Counted from the stretch's first letter, positions 1 through 9,266 are shown. The stretch: 64,000 nt of DNA from Pseudomonas veronii (GCF_001439695.1 NZ_JYLL01000005.1:124001-188000), one strand, 5' to 3'. Program-made: numbers and translations. Notes: generated from the sequence alone by a model not told the origin.

Positions 1-775
1 GCCATGCCTGGCCGTTATCCCAAACCCGAGGTGTACGTGACAAATCCAGGCATTGCTGCTCGAAAAACTCGTTGACGGAACCCAGTTCGCGTTCATCCCG
101 CGTGCTATACGCCAAAATACTCATCAACCCCAGGTTGTAGGCATTGACCAGGCTGTACCCAGACTGGTGATGCAACATCAGAGACCAGGCGCGAAATGGG
201 CAGACTTCCAGCACATGACGACGGTCCAGTTCATCGCCACTGACGGTGAAGCCGTTGAACTTTCGTTCCGGGAAATGAAACGCCGGTAGCTTATTCGAAT
301 CATTCAAGGGGGGCTGGAATGTTGGTTGTTGGTCACATAATTGACCGATTCGCAGATAGTGGTAACAGCGTCCCGCAGCCAGCGCCTGCTTCTCAATCGG
401 CGAAAAGCCTGAGCGTTGCGGGCCATACAGCGGTGTACGATCCCCGATAACCGGTCGAGGCGGCTCTGCGCGCTCAGCACGCAAACGACGCGTTTGCAGT
501 TGATCGGCCAAAGGGTTGGCCTCCATCAACAACGTGATAGGCAGCGGATGCAAGCCCTCAACGCGAATCACCCCCTCGGCATCGCTGCGGCCAAGAAACT
601 CCGGCACAACACGCTCACGAGTGGCCTCATTCACCGCACGGTAAGGCAGGTTCGCCAGGGGCTCGCCCTGCTCATCCAGCAATTGGAACTCTATCCAATG
701 CCGTTTCTGTTTGCCGCCGATGAAATCCTTGTTCGGGTTGAGTGTGTCCGTGCGGTGCATGGGATCGTTGTGCAT
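1..775 (-). CDS. Probable T6SS lipase-family effector, N-terminal part (runs off window)
   Basis: Reading frame open from ATG at 775 to the window edge, 258 codons with no stop. AAAGGA lies 5 nt upstream of this ATG; a second in-frame ATG is at 760. Residues about 27-85 contain a transthyretin-like pattern (IEFQLLDEQGEPLANLPYRA, then GRSDAEGVIRVEGL) that is common at the front of type VI secretion cargo proteins in Pseudomonas. After a linker come YHYLRIGQLCD and later LEVCPFRAWSLMLHH and YSLVNAYNLGLMSILAY, which I recognise from Pseudomonas lipase-family (class 3, alpha/beta-hydrolase) proteins encoded near vgrG genes. The catalytic GxSxG region would lie beyond the window, so enzymatic activity is inferred. 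No immunity gene is visible on the start side. It is divergent from the acyl-CoA ligase at 1032. Confidence 0.6.
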   Translation of the reverse strand, partial: MHNDPMHRTDTLNPNKDFIGGKQKRHWIEFQLLDEQGEPLANLPYRAVNEATRERVVPEFLGRSDAEGVIRVEGLHPLPITLLMEANPLADQLQTRRLRAERAEPPRPVIGDRTPLYGPQRSGFSPIEKQALAAGRCYHYLRIGQLCDQQPTFQPPLNDSNKLPAFHFPERKFNGFTVSGDELDRRHVLEVCPFRAWSLMLHHQSGYSLVNAYNLGLMSILAYSTRDERELGSVNEFFEQQCLDLSRTPRVWDNGQAW

Positions 776-1031
776 AGCGGTCCTTTAGCGATGGATGCGA
801 CGAAAGTCCAAAGCGTAAAGAGTTGCTATCCGTGACGAATGTCGGAAGGTTCGCCTTTCAGCGAAGGGTGCTTCCTGATCTAATTTGCTCATGTCCCGAA
901 GAGAATGTTGGCGCAAAGCTATCATTCGCAGCAGGCTGCAAATCATTCCTTTGGCTGATTTGGTCGGCACCTAACGTCTCTACAGTGCAGGTCTTCAAGC
1001 CGAGACCGTGCAGTCATAAAAAGGGATTCGT

Positions 1032-2714
1032 ATGTTGCAGACCCGTGTTATCCCGCCCGCCGAAGGTGCGTACCAATATCCGCTGTTGATCAAACGCCTG
1101 CTCATGTCCGGGGCCCGCTATGAGAAGACCCGGGAAATCATCTATCGCGACAAGCTGCGCTACACCTATCCAACCCTGATCGAGCGGGTCGCGCGCCTGG
1201 CCAATGTGCTCACCGAAGCCGGGGTCAAGGCCGGTGATACCGTTGCCGTGATGGACTGGGACAGCCACCGTTACCTGGAATGCATGTTCGCCATCCCGAT
1301 GATCGGCGCGGTGATTCATACCATCAACGTGCGCCTGTCGCCGGAACAGATTCTCTACACCATGAACCACGCCGAGGACCGCTTTGTGCTGGTCAACAGC
1401 GAGTTCGTGGGGCTCTACCAGGCGATTGCCGGGCAGCTCACCACCGTCGACAAAACCTTGTTGCTGACCGATGCGGCCGAGAAAACCGCTGAACTGCCGA
1501 ACCTGGTGGGGGAGTACGAAACCCTGCTGGCCGCCGCCAGCCCGAAATACGATTTCGAGGATTTCGACGAAAATTCCGTCGCCACCACCTTCTATACCAC
1601 CGGCACCACCGGCAACCCCAAGGGTGTGTACTTCACCCATCGCCAATTGGTGCTGCACACCATCGGCGTGGCGACCATCATGGGCAGTGTCGACAGCGTT
1701 CGCTTGCTGGGCACCAACGACGTGTACATGCCGATCACGCCGATGTTCCACGTGCATGCCTGGGGCCTGCCGTATGTGGCCACCATGCTGGGCCTGAAAC
1801 AGGTCTACCCCGGGCGTTACGATCCGGAATACCTGGTGGAGCTGTGGCGCAAGGAGAAGGTCACCTTTTCCCACTGTGTGCCGACCATCCTGCAAATGGT
1901 ACTCAACGCCAAGGCCGCCCAGGGCGTGGACTTTGGCGGCTGGAAAATCGTCATCGGCGGCAGCGCCCTCAATCGCACGCTGTATGAAGCGGCCAAGGCC
2001 CGTGGGATTCAACTGACCGCCGCGTATGGCATGTCCGAGACCGGGCCGTTGGTGTCCTGCGCCCATCTCAACGATGAGCTGATGGCCGGCACCGAGGACG
2101 AGCGCACCACTTACCGCATCAAGGCCGGAGTGCCCGGGCCGTTGGTGGAAGCGGCGATCATCGACAGCGACGGGCATTTCCTGCCCGCCGATGGCGAGTC
2201 CCAGGGCGAACTGGTGCTACGCGCGCCGTGGCTGACCGAGGGTTACTACAACGAACCGCAAAAGGGCGCCGAGCTGTGGGAAGGCGGCTGGATGCACACC
2301 GGCGACGTGGCGACCCTCGATGCGTTTGGGGTGATCGATATCCGCGACCGCATCAAGGACGTGATCAAGACCGGCGGCGAATGGATCTCGTCCCTGGCTC
2401 TGGAAGACCTGGTCAGCCGCCACCCGGCGGTACGCGAAGTAGCGGTGGTGGGCATCGCCGATCCGCAGTGGGGCGAGCGCCCGTTTGCGTTGCTGGTGGT
2501 GCGTGATGGCCATGTGATAGGCGCCCGTGAACTCAAGGAGCACCTCAAGCCGTTCGTGGAGTTGGGCCACTTGAGCAAGTGGGCGATTCCAAACCAGATC
2601 GCCATTGTTACTGAAATTCCCAAGACCAGTGTCGGCAAGCTCGACAAAAAACGTATCCGCGTCGACATCATTGAGTGGCAGGCCAACAACAGTACGTTCC
2701 TCTCTACCCTTTGA
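1032..2714 (+). CDS. Medium/long-chain fatty-acid--CoA ligase (AMP-binding, AlkK-like)
   Basis: 560 residues, the usual length for this family. It activates a carboxylic acid to acyl-AMP and then to the CoA thioester in the cytoplasm. The adenylate-binding P-loop YTTGTTGNPKGVY is at 188-200, the A5-type motif AYGMSETGPL at 331-340, the GGWMHTGD hinge-side motif follows, and the C-terminal catalytic lysine is in KTSVGKLDKK (about K536). AAGGG sits about 7 nt before the ATG. It lies upstream of DUF1302, DUF1329 and LuxR-type genes on the same strand. An equivalent set occurs in P. putida near PP_0763-PP_0767, where the ligase has been linked to medium-chain fatty acids. The substrate here is inferred from similarity to AlkK-type enzymes, so chain length is uncertain. 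Confidence 0.9.
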   Translation: MLQTRVIPPAEGAYQYPLLIKRLLMSGARYEKTREIIYRDKLRYTYPTLIERVARLANVLTEAGVKAGDTVAVMDWDSHRYLECMFAIPMIGAVIHTINVRLSPEQILYTMNHAEDRFVLVNSEFVGLYQAIAGQLTTVDKTLLLTDAAEKTAELPNLVGEYETLLAAASPKYDFEDFDENSVATTFYTTGTTGNPKGVYFTHRQLVLHTIGVATIMGSVDSVRLLGTNDVYMPITPMFHVHAWGLPYVATMLGLKQVYPGRYDPEYLVELWRKEKVTFSHCVPTILQMVLNAKAAQGVDFGGWKIVIGGSALNRTLYEAAKARGIQLTAAYGMSETGPLVSCAHLNDELMAGTEDERTTYRIKAGVPGPLVEAAIIDSDGHFLPADGESQGELVLRAPWLTEGYYNEPQKGAELWEGGWMHTGDVATLDAFGVIDIRDRIKDVIKTGGEWISSLALEDLVSRHPAVREVAVVGIADPQWGERPFALLVVRDGHVIGARELKEHLKPFVELGHLSKWAIPNQIAIVTEIPKTSVGKLDKKRIRVDIIEWQANNSTFLSTL

Positions 2715-2722
2715 TACCTTTC

Positions 2723-2744
2723 GCCGTGCCCGTTCGGGCACGGC
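2723..2744. terminator. Perfect GC-rich hairpin after the acyl-CoA ligase
   Basis: A 9-bp perfect stem (GCCGTGCCC / GGGCACGGC) around a 4-nt loop starts 8 nt after the ligase stop codon. No T-run follows on the plus strand, so an intrinsic terminator is possible but not well supported. It may instead protect the 3' end of the mRNA. Confidence 0.4.
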
Positions 2745-2867
2745 AATGCTCTATCTCGCGGCTTCACTTGTGATTTGCCGATTTTCAGCCATCCTTGCCG
2801 CGTCGGCCTTCGTCGACGTGGCAAAAGGACTGTGGCAGACGGGTCGGTGATGCAAATCACACTTTAG

Positions 2868-2905
2868 AGGGATCAAGCGGTACCCCCTGCTGGCTATAGT
2901 CCCTC
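2868..2905 (+). promoter_or_regulatory. Candidate activator-dependent promoter of the DUF1302-DUF1329 pair
   Basis: The 331-bp stretch 2715-3045 holds no gene. TATAGT at 2895-2900 is a good -10 element, but nothing resembling TTGACA lies 15-19 nt upstream. The GGATCA and GGTACC elements in that place could instead be activator contacts. A promoter lacking -35 would suit control by the MalT-like LuxR regulator encoded at 6537. This is inference from position and sequence only. Confidence 0.35.
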
Positions 2906-3045
2906 TCAGAGTTTTTCAAGGATGTTGCGCTTCGAGCCATGGGGGCTCGGTTGCCGGGCGGCATTGGAATCGTTGTATTCCGGCCGTTACATGCATCACC
3001 GAAAGAACTCACTGCCATAACAATAATGCACATGGAGTAGCGTCG

Positions 3046-4917
3046 ATGACCTCAGTAAATCAGTTCTGGCGCCGGGCAAGATTGCCCCTGGCCGTCAGTC
3101 TCGCTTCTACGCTCGCCGGGCCGGCATTCGGCGTCAGTTTCAATATCGGTGAAATCGAAGGGAATTTTGACTCCTCTCTTTCCGTGGGGGCCAGTTGGTC
3201 GACAGCCAAGGCCAACCGCGATCTGATCGGCGTCAACAATGGCGGCAAGGGCTTGTCCCAGACCTCCGATGACGGCCATTTGAACTTCAAGCGCGGCGAG
3301 ACGTTCTCGAAAATCTTCAAGGGCATCCATGACCTGGAACTGAAATACGGCGACACCGGTGTGTTTGTTCGCGGCAAATATTGGTATGACTTTGAACTCA
3401 AGGACGAAAATCGTGAGTTCAAGGACATCAGTGACAACGGCCGTCCTATGGGCGCCCGGTCTTCCGGCGGGGAAATTCTCGACGCCTTCATTTATCACAA
3501 CTACTCGATTGCCGATGAGCCAGGTTCCGTGCGTTTCGGTAAACAGGTTGTAAGTTGGGGCGAAAGTACCTTCATCGGCGGCGGCATCAACTCCATCAAC
3601 CCGATTGACGTAGCGGCGTTCCGTCGCCCGGGTGCCGAGATCAAGGAAGGCCTGATTCCGGTCAACATGTTCTATGTGTCGCAGACACTGACCGAAAACC
3701 TGTCGGCGGAAGGCTTCTATCAGTTGGATTGGGAGAAGACCGTCACCGATAACTGCGGGACGTTTTTCTCCCAGGCGGACGTCATTACAGGCGGCTGCAA
3801 TGACAACCTGCGGTTGCTCAGCAAGCGCTCTGTCATCGCTGCGGGTGGTGGTTTGCCGCTGATGAATCGGTTTGGCGTCGACATCAATGACGAAGGTGTA
3901 CTGGTCAAGCGCGGTTCTGATCGTGACGCACGCGATAGCGGGCAGTTCGGTGTGGCCATGCACTACAACTTCGAGCCGCTGGACACTGAGTTCGGCGCTT
4001 ATTTCATGAACTACCACAGCCGTGCGCCGATTTTCAGCGCCAAGGGCGCATCGGCTGCGACTTACGCCGCGGCTAACGCATTGACGTCCACGCCAGCCAG
4101 TAGCCTGCGTCCACTCATCGTGGCCGGTAACTCCAGCTACTTCGTCGAATATCCAGAAGACATTCGCTTGTACGGTTTGAGTTTCTCGACGACCTTGCCT
4201 ACCGGCACAGCGTGGAGCGGCGAGATCAGCTACCGGCCGAACGCGCCGGTTCAGCTCAATACCACCGACATCTTGTACGCGGGCGTTACGCCGTTGATAG
4301 GCTTGAACGGTGCTTCCCCGCTCAAGGGCGCCGCCGGTCAGGATCTGAATGGCTATCGCCGCAAGGAAATCACCCAACTCCAGACCACCTTTACGCACTT
4401 CTTTGATCAGGTCATGGGCGCCAGCCGGCTGACACTGGTGGGCGAAGTGGGGCTGACCCACGTCGGCGGCCTGGAAAGCAGCTCGAAAGCGCGCTACGGG
4501 CGTGATCCGGTATTTGGTCCTGGGGAAGGCCCACTGTGCGCGACGCTCAACGCGGGAACCATTGCCGGTGCGGGCGCAGGTACAGACCGCAGTAACCTGA
4601 CGGCCAACTGCAACAATGACGGCTTTACCACCGCCAACTCCTGGGGCTATCGCGGTCGGGCAATCTGGGAATACCCGGATGTGTTCGCGGGTGTGAACCT
4701 CAAGCCCAACGTGGCCTGGTCCCATGACGTCAGCGGTTATTCGCCAGGCCCTGGCGGCAACTTCGAAGAAGGTCGCAAGGCTGTCAGTCTCGGCCTGGAT
4801 GCTGAATACCAGAATACCTACACCGCGAGCTTGGCCTACACCAACTTCTTCGGCGGTAAGTATTCCACTGTGGACGACCGTGATTTCATCGCCCTCAGCG
4901 TCGGCGCCAACTTCTAA
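3046..4917 (+). CDS. DUF1302 family outer-membrane protein
   Basis: 623 residues, matching the DUF1302 family in length and in its N-terminal pattern. A signal peptide (charged start, then a hydrophobic run, likely cut after AFG near residue 29) leads to a Gly/aromatic-rich chain with many alternating strands, ending in the aromatic SVGANF. This is typical of an outer-membrane beta-barrel. A GGAG ribosome site lies 8 nt before the ATG. The next gene, DUF1329, starts 29 nt after the stop, so the two are almost certainly co-transcribed. DUF1302 and DUF1329 genes nearly always travel together. In P. putida the pair has been connected with growth on fatty acids or their esters. The exact activity (pore, lipid transfer or esterase partner) is unknown, and I do not assign one. 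Confidence 0.85.
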   Translation: MTSVNQFWRRARLPLAVSLASTLAGPAFGVSFNIGEIEGNFDSSLSVGASWSTAKANRDLIGVNNGGKGLSQTSDDGHLNFKRGETFSKIFKGIHDLELKYGDTGVFVRGKYWYDFELKDENREFKDISDNGRPMGARSSGGEILDAFIYHNYSIADEPGSVRFGKQVVSWGESTFIGGGINSINPIDVAAFRRPGAEIKEGLIPVNMFYVSQTLTENLSAEGFYQLDWEKTVTDNCGTFFSQADVITGGCNDNLRLLSKRSVIAAGGGLPLMNRFGVDINDEGVLVKRGSDRDARDSGQFGVAMHYNFEPLDTEFGAYFMNYHSRAPIFSAKGASAATYAAANALTSTPASSLRPLIVAGNSSYFVEYPEDIRLYGLSFSTTLPTGTAWSGEISYRPNAPVQLNTTDILYAGVTPLIGLNGASPLKGAAGQDLNGYRRKEITQLQTTFTHFFDQVMGASRLTLVGEVGLTHVGGLESSSKARYGRDPVFGPGEGPLCATLNAGTIAGAGAGTDRSNLTANCNNDGFTTANSWGYRGRAIWEYPDVFAGVNLKPNVAWSHDVSGYSPGPGGNFEEGRKAVSLGLDAEYQNTYTASLAYTNFFGGKYSTVDDRDFIALSVGANF

Positions 4918-4946
4918 GCACACTGCATTTCAGGAAGAACCAGAAC

Positions 4947-6311
4947 ATGAAAATAACTAAAAGTCTGTTGCACGTCGGTGTGCTTGGGCTGTCGATCCTG
5001 GCGAGTAACGTCATGGCGGCGGTGTCGGCGGATGAGGCCGCCAAGCTGGGCACGACCCTGACCCCGATGGGCGCCGAAATGGCCGGTAACGCCGCAGGCA
5101 CCATTCCCAAATGGTCGCCGTTGCCGACGAATGCCGGCGCCGTCGACGCCCGTGGTTTCCTGGCCAACCCTTATGCCAGCGAACAACCGCAATTCACCAT
5201 CACCGCGCAAAACGTCGAGCAATACAAAGACAAGCTGGCGCCGGGGCAGTACGCGATGTTCAAGCGCTACCCGGACACCTTCAAGATGCCGGTCTACCCG
5301 ACCCATCGCGGCGCCACTGTACCGGCCGAGGTGTTCGCCTCGATCAAGAAGAACGCCACCAACACCAACCTGGTGTCCGGCGGTAACGGTCTGGAAAACT
5401 TCGAAACCGCCGTGCCGTTCCCGATTCCGAAAAGTGGCGTTGAAGTCATCTGGAACCACATCACCCGCTATCGCGGCGGCAGCGTGACCCGCCTGGTGAC
5501 CCAGGCCACGCCGCAGACCAACGGTTCGTTCAGCCTGGTGTATTTCAAAGACCAGTTCGTGTTCCGCGACAAAATGAAGGACTTCGACCCGAAAAACCCC
5601 GGCAACGTGCTGTTCTACTTCAAGCAGCAAGTGACCGCACCGGCACGTCTGGCCGGTGGTGTGCTGCTGGTTCACGAAACCCTCGACCAGGTGAAGGAAC
5701 CGCGCTCGGCGTGGGTCTACAACGCCGGCCAGCGCCGTGTACGCCGGGCGCCGCAAGTGTCTTATGACGGGCCGGGTACCGCTGCCGACGGCCTGCGTAC
5801 CTCCGACAACCTCGACATGTACAACGGTGCGCCGGACCGCTACGACTGGAAACTGGAAGGCAAGAAAGAAATCTACATCGCCTCCAACAGCTACAAGATC
5901 GACGATCCGAAACTCAAGTATGTCGACATCATCAAGGCCGGCCACATCAACCAGGACCTCGCACGCTACGAGTTGCGCCGCGTGTGGCATGTGGTCGCGA
6001 CCCTGAAGGAAGGCCAGCGCCACATCTACGCCAAGCGTGACTTCTTCATCGACGAAGACACCTGGCAAGCGGCCGTGATCGACCACTACGACGGTCGCGG
6101 CCAACTGTGGCGCGTCGCCGAAGCCCATGCCGAGAACTACTACGACAAACAAGTGCCGTGGTACGCCCTGGAAACCCTCTACGACCTGCAGTCCGGCCGC
6201 TACCTGGCCCTGGGCATGAAGAACGAAGAGAAACAGGCGTATGACTTCGGCTTCACCGCCGGCATCAGCGACTTCAGCCCGGCGGCCCTGCGCCAGGACG
6301 GTGTTCGCTAA
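4947..6311 (+). CDS. DUF1329 family periplasmic protein
   Basis: 454 residues. The N-terminal signal peptide probably ends at VMA near residue 24, followed by a soluble, Tyr/Asp-rich chain. The family is thought to have a LolA/LppX-like beta fold that could cradle a hydrophobic ligand; that is family knowledge, not visible in the sequence. AGGAAG precedes the ATG. The gene directly follows the DUF1302 gene, which argues for a joint envelope role: DUF1302 in the outer membrane and DUF1329 in the periplasm. It is followed by a REP palindrome pair and then the LuxR-type regulator. Ligand and reaction are unknown. Confidence 0.85.
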   Translation: MKITKSLLHVGVLGLSILASNVMAAVSADEAAKLGTTLTPMGAEMAGNAAGTIPKWSPLPTNAGAVDARGFLANPYASEQPQFTITAQNVEQYKDKLAPGQYAMFKRYPDTFKMPVYPTHRGATVPAEVFASIKKNATNTNLVSGGNGLENFETAVPFPIPKSGVEVIWNHITRYRGGSVTRLVTQATPQTNGSFSLVYFKDQFVFRDKMKDFDPKNPGNVLFYFKQQVTAPARLAGGVLLVHETLDQVKEPRSAWVYNAGQRRVRRAPQVSYDGPGTAADGLRTSDNLDMYNGAPDRYDWKLEGKKEIYIASNSYKIDDPKLKYVDIIKAGHINQDLARYELRRVWHVVATLKEGQRHIYAKRDFFIDEDTWQAAVIDHYDGRGQLWRVAEAHAENYYDKQVPWYALETLYDLQSGRYLALGMKNEEKQAYDFGFTAGISDFSPAALRQDGVR

Positions 6312-6329
6312 GCTGCACGCGTAGCCAAA

Positions 6330-6420
6330 TGTGGGAGGGGGCTTGCCCCCGATAGCGGTCTGACAGCCAAGAATTCTATTGGCTGCCCCAGCGCAATCGG
6401 GAGCAAGCCCCCTCTCACAT
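6330..6420. repeat. REPIN: two inverted REP palindromes
   Basis: TGTGGGAGGGGGCTTGCCCC and its reverse complement face each other about 50 nt apart, directly after the DUF1329 stop codon. The core matches the most abundant REP class of P. fluorescens SBW25. Such elements are moved in trans by a RAYT transposase; none is encoded in this window. The right arm has a CTCTCACA variant. Confidence 0.9.
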
Positions 6421-6536
6421 TTCTTGTCGCAGTTCTTTTTCAGGCAAATGTTGCAAAGATCTACAAAACCGCCGCTTTTACCGCTAGTCTGCGGACATCT
6501 GCAATGCCGACAACAGCCTTCTACAAGAGCCCGGCG

Positions 6537-9266
6537 ATGACTGATCTGTCCCGAATCCAGGGGCCTGCCAGCGCGGTGATTCCGACCCTGGAAGGTCGCT
6601 TCTACAGACCTCCGCTGCCTGACGGCTACGTGCTGCGACCGCGCCTGTGCGAACGGCTGAGCGCTGGCCTGGAAGGGCGATTGCTGCTGGTCTGCGCGCC
6701 GGCTGGGTTCGGCAAGAGTTCGCTGGCGGTCGAGTTCTGCCAGAGTCTGCCCGCTCATTGGCAAAGCCTTTGGCTGGGCCTGAGCCCGCGGGATAACGAC
6801 CCCGGGCGTTTCCTCGAGCGCCTGCTTGACGGCTTGCAGCAATACTTCCCGCAACTGGGTGCGCAATCCCTGGGCCTGCTGAAAATGCGTCAGCGTCATC
6901 AACCGTTTGCCTTCGAAGAATGGCTCGATGGCTTGCTCGATGAGCTGGCGCTGCAGTTGTCCACGCGTGCGCCTTTGTTGCTGGTGCTGGATGACTACCA
7001 TTTGGCCCAGGGCCCGGTGCTTGATCGCTGTCTGCAATTTTTCCTCAATCATTTGCCCGATGGCCTGCTGGTGCTGGTTACCAGTCGCCAGCGCCCGGAC
7101 TGGCACCTGGCGCGCTTGCGCCTGTCTCGGCACCTGCTGGAGCTGCATGAGCAAGACCTGCGCCTGACCCACGCCGAATCCCTGGCGGTGTTGGATCGCC
7201 ACAGCAGTTCGCTGCGCGGCGAGGCGCTGGATAATTTGATCCGGCGCAGTGAAGGCTGGGTCGCTGGTTTGCGTTTCTGGCTGTTGGCGGCCTCCGAAGC
7301 GGGGAATGAGGGCGCCTTGCCGCAGAGCCTGCACGGCGGCGAAGGCTTGATACGCGACTATTTGCTGGAAGAAGTGATTGATTGCCTGCCGGCGGAAGTC
7401 CAGGCATTCCTCTATGAAACCGCTTCGCAGGAACGCTTTTGCAGTGAACTGTGCGACGCCATACGCGATGCCCACGACAGCGCGGAAATCCTGCGTTACT
7501 TGCAGGCTCATCAGGTATTTCTGGTGCCGCTGGACGAGCAGGGGCACTGGTTCCGTTACCACCATTTGTTTTCCGACCTGCTGCGCACCCGGCGCGCGAG
7601 CAGCGCCGTGCTGCCGCCTGCCAGCCTGCACCTGCGCGCCTGTCGCTGGTTCAACGCCCAGGGGCTGATCGATGAAGCGGTCGAGCAGGCGCTGCGCGCC
7701 GGTCATCTGGATGTGGCGGCGAACCTGGTGCAGAACCTCTCCGAGGAGCAACTGCTGGCCGAGCAGAACGTTGGCATGCTCCTACGCTGGAAAATGGACT
7801 TGCCCGACAGCCTGCTGATCAGCACGCCCCGGTTGATCGTGCTGTACAGCTGGGCCTTGGGCCTGGCGTGCCAGCTGGATGCGGCGGAAGAACTGTCCGG
7901 CTATCTCAGCCGCTTCCTGCCGGCGCCATCGGCCACTGCGCAGAAGTCGATGCTGGCGCAGTGGCTGGCGCTGAGCGGGATCATCGCCCGGGGCCGAGGC
8001 GACCGCGAGCTGACTCAGCGCTATTGCAGTGAAGCCTTGGAAAGCCTGCCGCAGCGCCGTTATGGTCAGCGCCTGATGTGCCTGTCGACCCTCTCCAACC
8101 TGGCGATCGTCGATGCCGACCTGTGGCGCGCCCGTGGCTTGAACCGCGAATCCCTCGAATTGGCGCAGCGTGTCGGCAACCCGCTGTTTGAGGCCCTGGC
8201 CCATTACGACCGTGCCCGGGTCTTGCAGGCGCGGGGTGAAATCCTGCGCTCGCTGGATGAAGTACACCAGGGCCTGCAACGCTTGCACGACCTTTCGCCC
8301 CAACGGTTGTACGCCGTGCGCGCCCGATTAGCGCTTTACGAAGGCTACCTGCTGCTCGCGCGTTGTCAGCCTGAAGCCGGCCTGGTCCGCCTGCGCGCCG
8401 GCCTGGCCGAAGCCCGCGCCTGCCGGGATATCAGCGTGCTGATCGGGCATTGCGTGATTGCCAACTTCGAAGGGCGCCGCGGCGACTTCCCCAAAGCCTT
8501 CGCCGAACTGGCCGAGGCCGAACGCCTGATGCACATCTGGGACGTGCCGCCGATTTACTACCTGGCAATGATCACCCTGATCAAATGCGAGCTCTGGTTG
8601 GCCCAGGGGCGTACCGACCTGGCCGACGCCTGGCTGACCCGCCTGGGGCAAACCTACAACGGCGCACACGCGGCGGCGGCCCCGGAGTTTCATCCGCACC
8701 TGCCGCAGCATATCGAGCTGCAGCAAGCCGCGTTGGATGCGATCCGCCATCAACCGGCGGCGGCCCTGCAGCGCCTCGAAGACCTGGCGCAACACGCTCA
8801 TGGCAGCGGCCGCCAGATGATTGCCCTGATGGCGCTGACCCAGCAGGCGCAGTTGCTGCTGGAGAGCGGCCAGGAGGCCAAGGCGCGCGAGGTGTTGGTT
8901 CGCGCCCTGGAAGCCGGGGCCGGGGGCGCGCTGCAACCCTTCCAGCGCCTGCTTGAAGGGTATCCCGACTGGATGCGCGATCAACTCGGCCAAGACCCCC
9001 ATGGTTTATTGAACCAGAGCCTGTTGGCGCTGCTGCCGGCCGTTGCTGTCAGCGAGCCGGCGCCCAACCATGAAACCCTGAGCGCCCGCGAGCTGGCAGT
9101 GCTGCAACTGATCGCCCAGGGCTGTTCGAACCAGGAGATCAGTAACCGACTCTTCATCTCCCTGCACACGGTCAAGACCCACGCCAGCCATATCAACAGC
9201 AAGCTCGGCGTGGAGCGGCGCACCCAGGCGGTCGCGCGGGCGCAGGAGCTGCGGTTGATTGGTTAA
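6537..9266 (+). CDS. MalT-like LuxR family ATP-dependent transcriptional regulator
   Basis: 909 residues from the ATG at 6537, preceded by AAGAG; an in-frame ATG at 6504 has no convincing ribosome site. The protein has the large-ATP-binding-LuxR layout. A STAND-type ATPase at the N-terminus carries the P-loop APAGFGKSS (about residues 54-62) and a Walker-B-like LLLVLDDYH. A long Ala/Leu-rich TPR-like region follows (about 400-830). A LuxR helix-turn-helix occupies the last 65 residues (LSARELAVLQLIAQG, then NQEISNRLFISLHTVKTHAS). It probably binds an inducer in the TPR/ATPase part and activates the upstream acyl-CoA ligase and DUF1302/DUF1329 genes. That target is inferred from adjacency and from the same arrangement in other pseudomonads. 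Confidence 0.9.
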   Translation: MTDLSRIQGPASAVIPTLEGRFYRPPLPDGYVLRPRLCERLSAGLEGRLLLVCAPAGFGKSSLAVEFCQSLPAHWQSLWLGLSPRDNDPGRFLERLLDGLQQYFPQLGAQSLGLLKMRQRHQPFAFEEWLDGLLDELALQLSTRAPLLLVLDDYHLAQGPVLDRCLQFFLNHLPDGLLVLVTSRQRPDWHLARLRLSRHLLELHEQDLRLTHAESLAVLDRHSSSLRGEALDNLIRRSEGWVAGLRFWLLAASEAGNEGALPQSLHGGEGLIRDYLLEEVIDCLPAEVQAFLYETASQERFCSELCDAIRDAHDSAEILRYLQAHQVFLVPLDEQGHWFRYHHLFSDLLRTRRASSAVLPPASLHLRACRWFNAQGLIDEAVEQALRAGHLDVAANLVQNLSEEQLLAEQNVGMLLRWKMDLPDSLLISTPRLIVLYSWALGLACQLDAAEELSGYLSRFLPAPSATAQKSMLAQWLALSGIIARGRGDRELTQRYCSEALESLPQRRYGQRLMCLSTLSNLAIVDADLWRARGLNRESLELAQRVGNPLFEALAHYDRARVLQARGEILRSLDEVHQGLQRLHDLSPQRLYAVRARLALYEGYLLLARCQPEAGLVRLRAGLAEARACRDISVLIGHCVIANFEGRRGDFPKAFAELAEAERLMHIWDVPPIYYLAMITLIKCELWLAQGRTDLADAWLTRLGQTYNGAHAAAAPEFHPHLPQHIELQQAALDAIRHQPAAALQRLEDLAQHAHGSGRQMIALMALTQQAQLLLESGQEAKAREVLVRALEAGAGGALQPFQRLLEGYPDWMRDQLGQDPHGLLNQSLLALLPAVAVSEPAPNHETLSARELAVLQLIAQGCSNQEISNRLFISLHTVKTHASHINSKLGVERRTQAVARAQELRLIG

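Noticed and set aside
416..835. A 139-codon plus-strand open frame opposite the effector gene
   Set aside because: The minus-strand frame has recognisable motifs and a ribosome site; this one has neither.
2723..2744. Hairpin after the acyl-CoA ligase as a firm intrinsic terminator
   Set aside because: The stem is perfect but no T-run follows, so it was listed only with low confidence.
3052..4923. A 623-codon open frame on the minus strand exactly opposite the DUF1302 gene
   Set aside because: It mirrors the real gene codon for codon, has no ribosome site and no recognisable domain, and is low in hydrophobic pattern. Long antisense frames are expected where third positions are rich in G or C.
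4914..7751. A 945-codon minus-strand open frame across the DUF1329 gene and the LuxR-type gene
   Set aside because: It spans two real genes and the REP pair between them, with a His/Gln/Val-rich composition typical of antisense frames.
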